In this document: positions 62,968 through 64,000 of the stretch, one piece after another
Numbering within the stretch: position 1 is the stretch's first letter
Layout of the letters: each line of letters opens with the position of its first letter
NCBI RefSeq assembly: GCF_001676025.1
Contig: NZ_LZFW01000001.1
Location: forward strand, 268,827 to 332,826
Direction of reading: 5' to 3'
Source: Vibrio sp. UCD-FRSSP16_30
GTDB lineage: Bacteria > Pseudomonadota > Gammaproteobacteria > Enterobacterales > Vibrionaceae
DNA length: 64,000 bases
Made by a program: the position numbers and the translations under genes
The notes under the pieces: model-generated
Told to the model about the DNA's origin: nothing
The model's input: the letters and a program-made list of their open reading frames with translations, nothing else
Database searches by the model: none

Positions 62968-63444
62968 ATGCAAAAAAAACGTGGCTTTACACTAATTGAA
63001 CTTGTTGTTGTTATTGTTATTCTCGGTATTTTAGCGGTAACTGCAGCGCCTCGTTTTTTGAATTTGCAATCTGATGCAAGAGAATCTTCTTTGCAAGGTT
63101 TGAAAGGTGCGATGCTCGGTGCCGGTTCTATTGTCTATAGCCGATCTGCCATTGAAGGTGTTGAGACACTTCCTAGTCATTCAGTTGATAATATTGATGT
63201 TGTGTATGGATACCCAGCTGCAACATCGACAGGTATTGGTGCTGCCGTAGATGGACTTCAGGATGATTGGGTTCAAATTATTCGACCACAAAGTACAGCT
63301 CTTGCAACAAATAAACATATCGCATATACATTTAAGGACTTTGATTCAACAGTTTTTAATGATAGTGATGGTTGTTTCGTGCTTTATAATGAAGCAACTA
63401 GTGTTGCGGTCAGTTCTGTAGTAATCAAAGATAATAAGTGCTAG
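62968..63444 (+). CDS. Type IV prepilin, MSHA-like
   Basis: A 158-residue prepilin with the same leader and first 30 residues as its neighbour (only one residue differs, Val25 to Thr), then LNLQSDARESSLQGLKGAML and VVYGYPAATSTGIGAAVDGL. The disulfide pair is C136/C158. It lacks the Pro/Ser-rich insert, so its length is closer to canonical MshA. The near-identical 5' coding parts show tandem duplication; the C-terminal halves have diverged widely. A terminator follows, so the two pilins form a short operon. Confidence 0.9.
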   Translation: MQKKRGFTLIELVVVIVILGILAVTAAPRFLNLQSDARESSLQGLKGAMLGAGSIVYSRSAIEGVETLPSHSVDNIDVVYGYPAATSTGIGAAVDGLQDDWVQIIRPQSTALATNKHIAYTFKDFDSTVFNDSDGCFVLYNEATSVAVSSVVIKDNKC

Positions 63445-63499
63445 AAAGCGATTATTAGTTTTATAAACCTCGTTATAAAGAATTAGCACCAATTTTGAT

Positions 63500-63540
63500 A
63501 AGGCTTAGTTTTGAGACTTTCTTGAAACTAAGCCTTTTTA
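63500..63540 (+). terminator. Terminator after pilin pair
   Basis: AAGGCTTAGTTT and AAACTAAGCCTT around a 13-base loop, followed by TTTTAG. Confidence 0.9.
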
Positions 63541-63702
63541 GTTTGAAAACTATACCGCAAGGTGAGATCACGAACGTTATTTGAACAAAATCATGTGCAT
63601 TATCGGAACAAGTCTTTGTGGCATGGATGCCACAATGAAGCCATCAAGGATGATTTCACGGCGTCTTGTGGAGATGATGTACATGATTGGTCGATAAGTG
63701 TT
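63541..63702. other. Unassigned sequence left of the second IS copy
   Basis: No gene I recognise. The largest frame starts at ATG 63593 and runs 34 codons to the TAA at about 63695, rich in Met (METs at almost every fifth residue), which makes a real product doubtful. The word GTGGCATGGATGCCAC contains the dyad TGGCATGGATGCCA (about 63619-63632). Nothing further is seen before the IS end at 63703. Confidence 0.3.
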
Positions 63703-64000
63703 GAGGCTGTAACAGATTCTGTGTAACTGACATTTAGTTTATGTGCTTCTCGACACGGTCTTCGAACTCGATGATAAATCGACTCATCGCCTGACGCCAG
63801 TTTTGAATGGGCATAGTCCATTTTTTACTGGCATCTTTAATCGCTAGATAAACCATCTTAGTTGCCGCTTCATCATTTGGGAAGATTTTACGCTTCTTCA
63901 AAGCCTTACGTATCACGCTGTTGAGTGATTCAATCGCATTGGTTGTGTAAATTGCTTTTCGAATATCTTGCGGGTAGTTAAATAGCGTATTCAAGTTTTG
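63703..64000 (-). mobile_element. IS256-family insertion sequence, running off the right edge
   Basis: Starts with the same GAGGCTGTAACAGATTCTGT as the element at 306 and is identical over the visible part apart from two positions (63815 and 63952). The flank before it (TGTT) differs from that at 306 (CTTA), so these are separate insertions. Completeness on the right cannot be seen. Confidence 0.88.
63734..64000 (-). CDS. IS256-family transposase, 3' part only in window
   Basis: Coding sequence continues past the window edge; the visible 88 or so residues are the C-terminal end, from the TLFNYPQDIRKAIYTTNAIE region (catalytic Glu in AIESLN) to VEKHIN. Both differences from the first copy are synonymous. 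This copy may be full-length and active, which the truncated first copy is not; that cannot be judged from the window. Confidence 0.85.
   Translation of the reverse strand, partial: QNLNTLFNYPQDIRKAIYTTNAIESLNSVIRKALKKRKIFPNDEAATKMVYLAIKDASKKWTMPIQNWRQAMSRFIIEFEDRVEKHIN

Noticed and set aside
63593..63697. Met-rich 34-codon frame before the second IS copy
   Set aside because: Eight Met in 34 residues and no ribosome site; likely chance.

Overview
The window reads as a chromosomal segment of a member of the Vibrionaceae, or a close relative. The evidence is gene content and order: gyrA/ubiG/nrdA/nrdB/yfaE, trxB/cydD/cydC, rplY/radD/rsuA/bcr, ldtD/mepK/gloC, a psrA/fadE pair, a Vibrio-type GyrA with an extra loop and acidic tail, MSHA-type pilins and a chromosomal-integron cassette array. 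No rRNA, tRNA or CRISPR array was seen. The species cannot be named from this window.

Region 1 (1-8.8 kb) is accessory DNA: the distal part of an integron cassette array without an integrase gene in view. It opens with the 3' end of a DUF4041/T5orf172 gene and an IS256-family element cut at its 5' side. Cassettes then follow, separated by attC sites of two kinds, short (about 55 bp) and long (about 90-100 bp). They carry three type II toxin-antitoxin pairs (two of them antisense to the array), a membrane-anchored NUDIX protein, an unrecognised protein, and an Mrr-like PD-(D/E)xK protein. Two repeat families are interleaved. Element Q is a decayed, internally deleted piece of a tyrosine-recombinase gene of the sort found beside IS91-type transposases, and it repeatedly abuts the left core of an attC. 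Element P is a sequence of about 110 bp that follows each short attC.

Region 2 (8.9-31.4 kb) is mostly core: ygiQ, an outer-membrane D15-type protein, yfaZ, a receiver/sensor-kinase pair whose kinase carries a pseudo-receiver and a cNMP-like domain, ydgA, serC, a LysR gene with a divergent MDR oxidoreductase, cydDC, trxB, sanA, maeA, small conserved genes and rplY. Region 3 (31.5-43.7 kb) holds radD, rsuA, bcr, DUF2913, an SDR/DUF2867 protein, an AttEFGH-like ABC system and nhaA. Region 4 (44.0-50.0 kb) has the psrA-fadE fatty-acid unit, a DUF3943 protein and a CinA-like protein. Region 5 (50.2-59.1 kb) has yfaE-nrdB-nrdA behind a control region with NrdR-like, DnaA and FNR-like sites, then ubiG, gyrA and ribA with a perfect FNR-type palindrome. 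Region 6 (59.2-64 kb) has the cell-wall/glyoxalase trio ldtD-mepK-gloC, two tandem MSHA-like pilins behind a long perfect inverted repeat, and a second copy of the IS256-family element running off the right edge.

The most unusual material is in the first 9 kb. The candidates for new biology are the attC-abutting element Q, the 2TM-NUDIX cassette and the reader-plus-nuclease cassette. Smaller points are two unlisted small ORFs (33292-33438 and 43734-43817), a three-codon ORF overlapping the gyrA start, and several near-perfect operator sequences.
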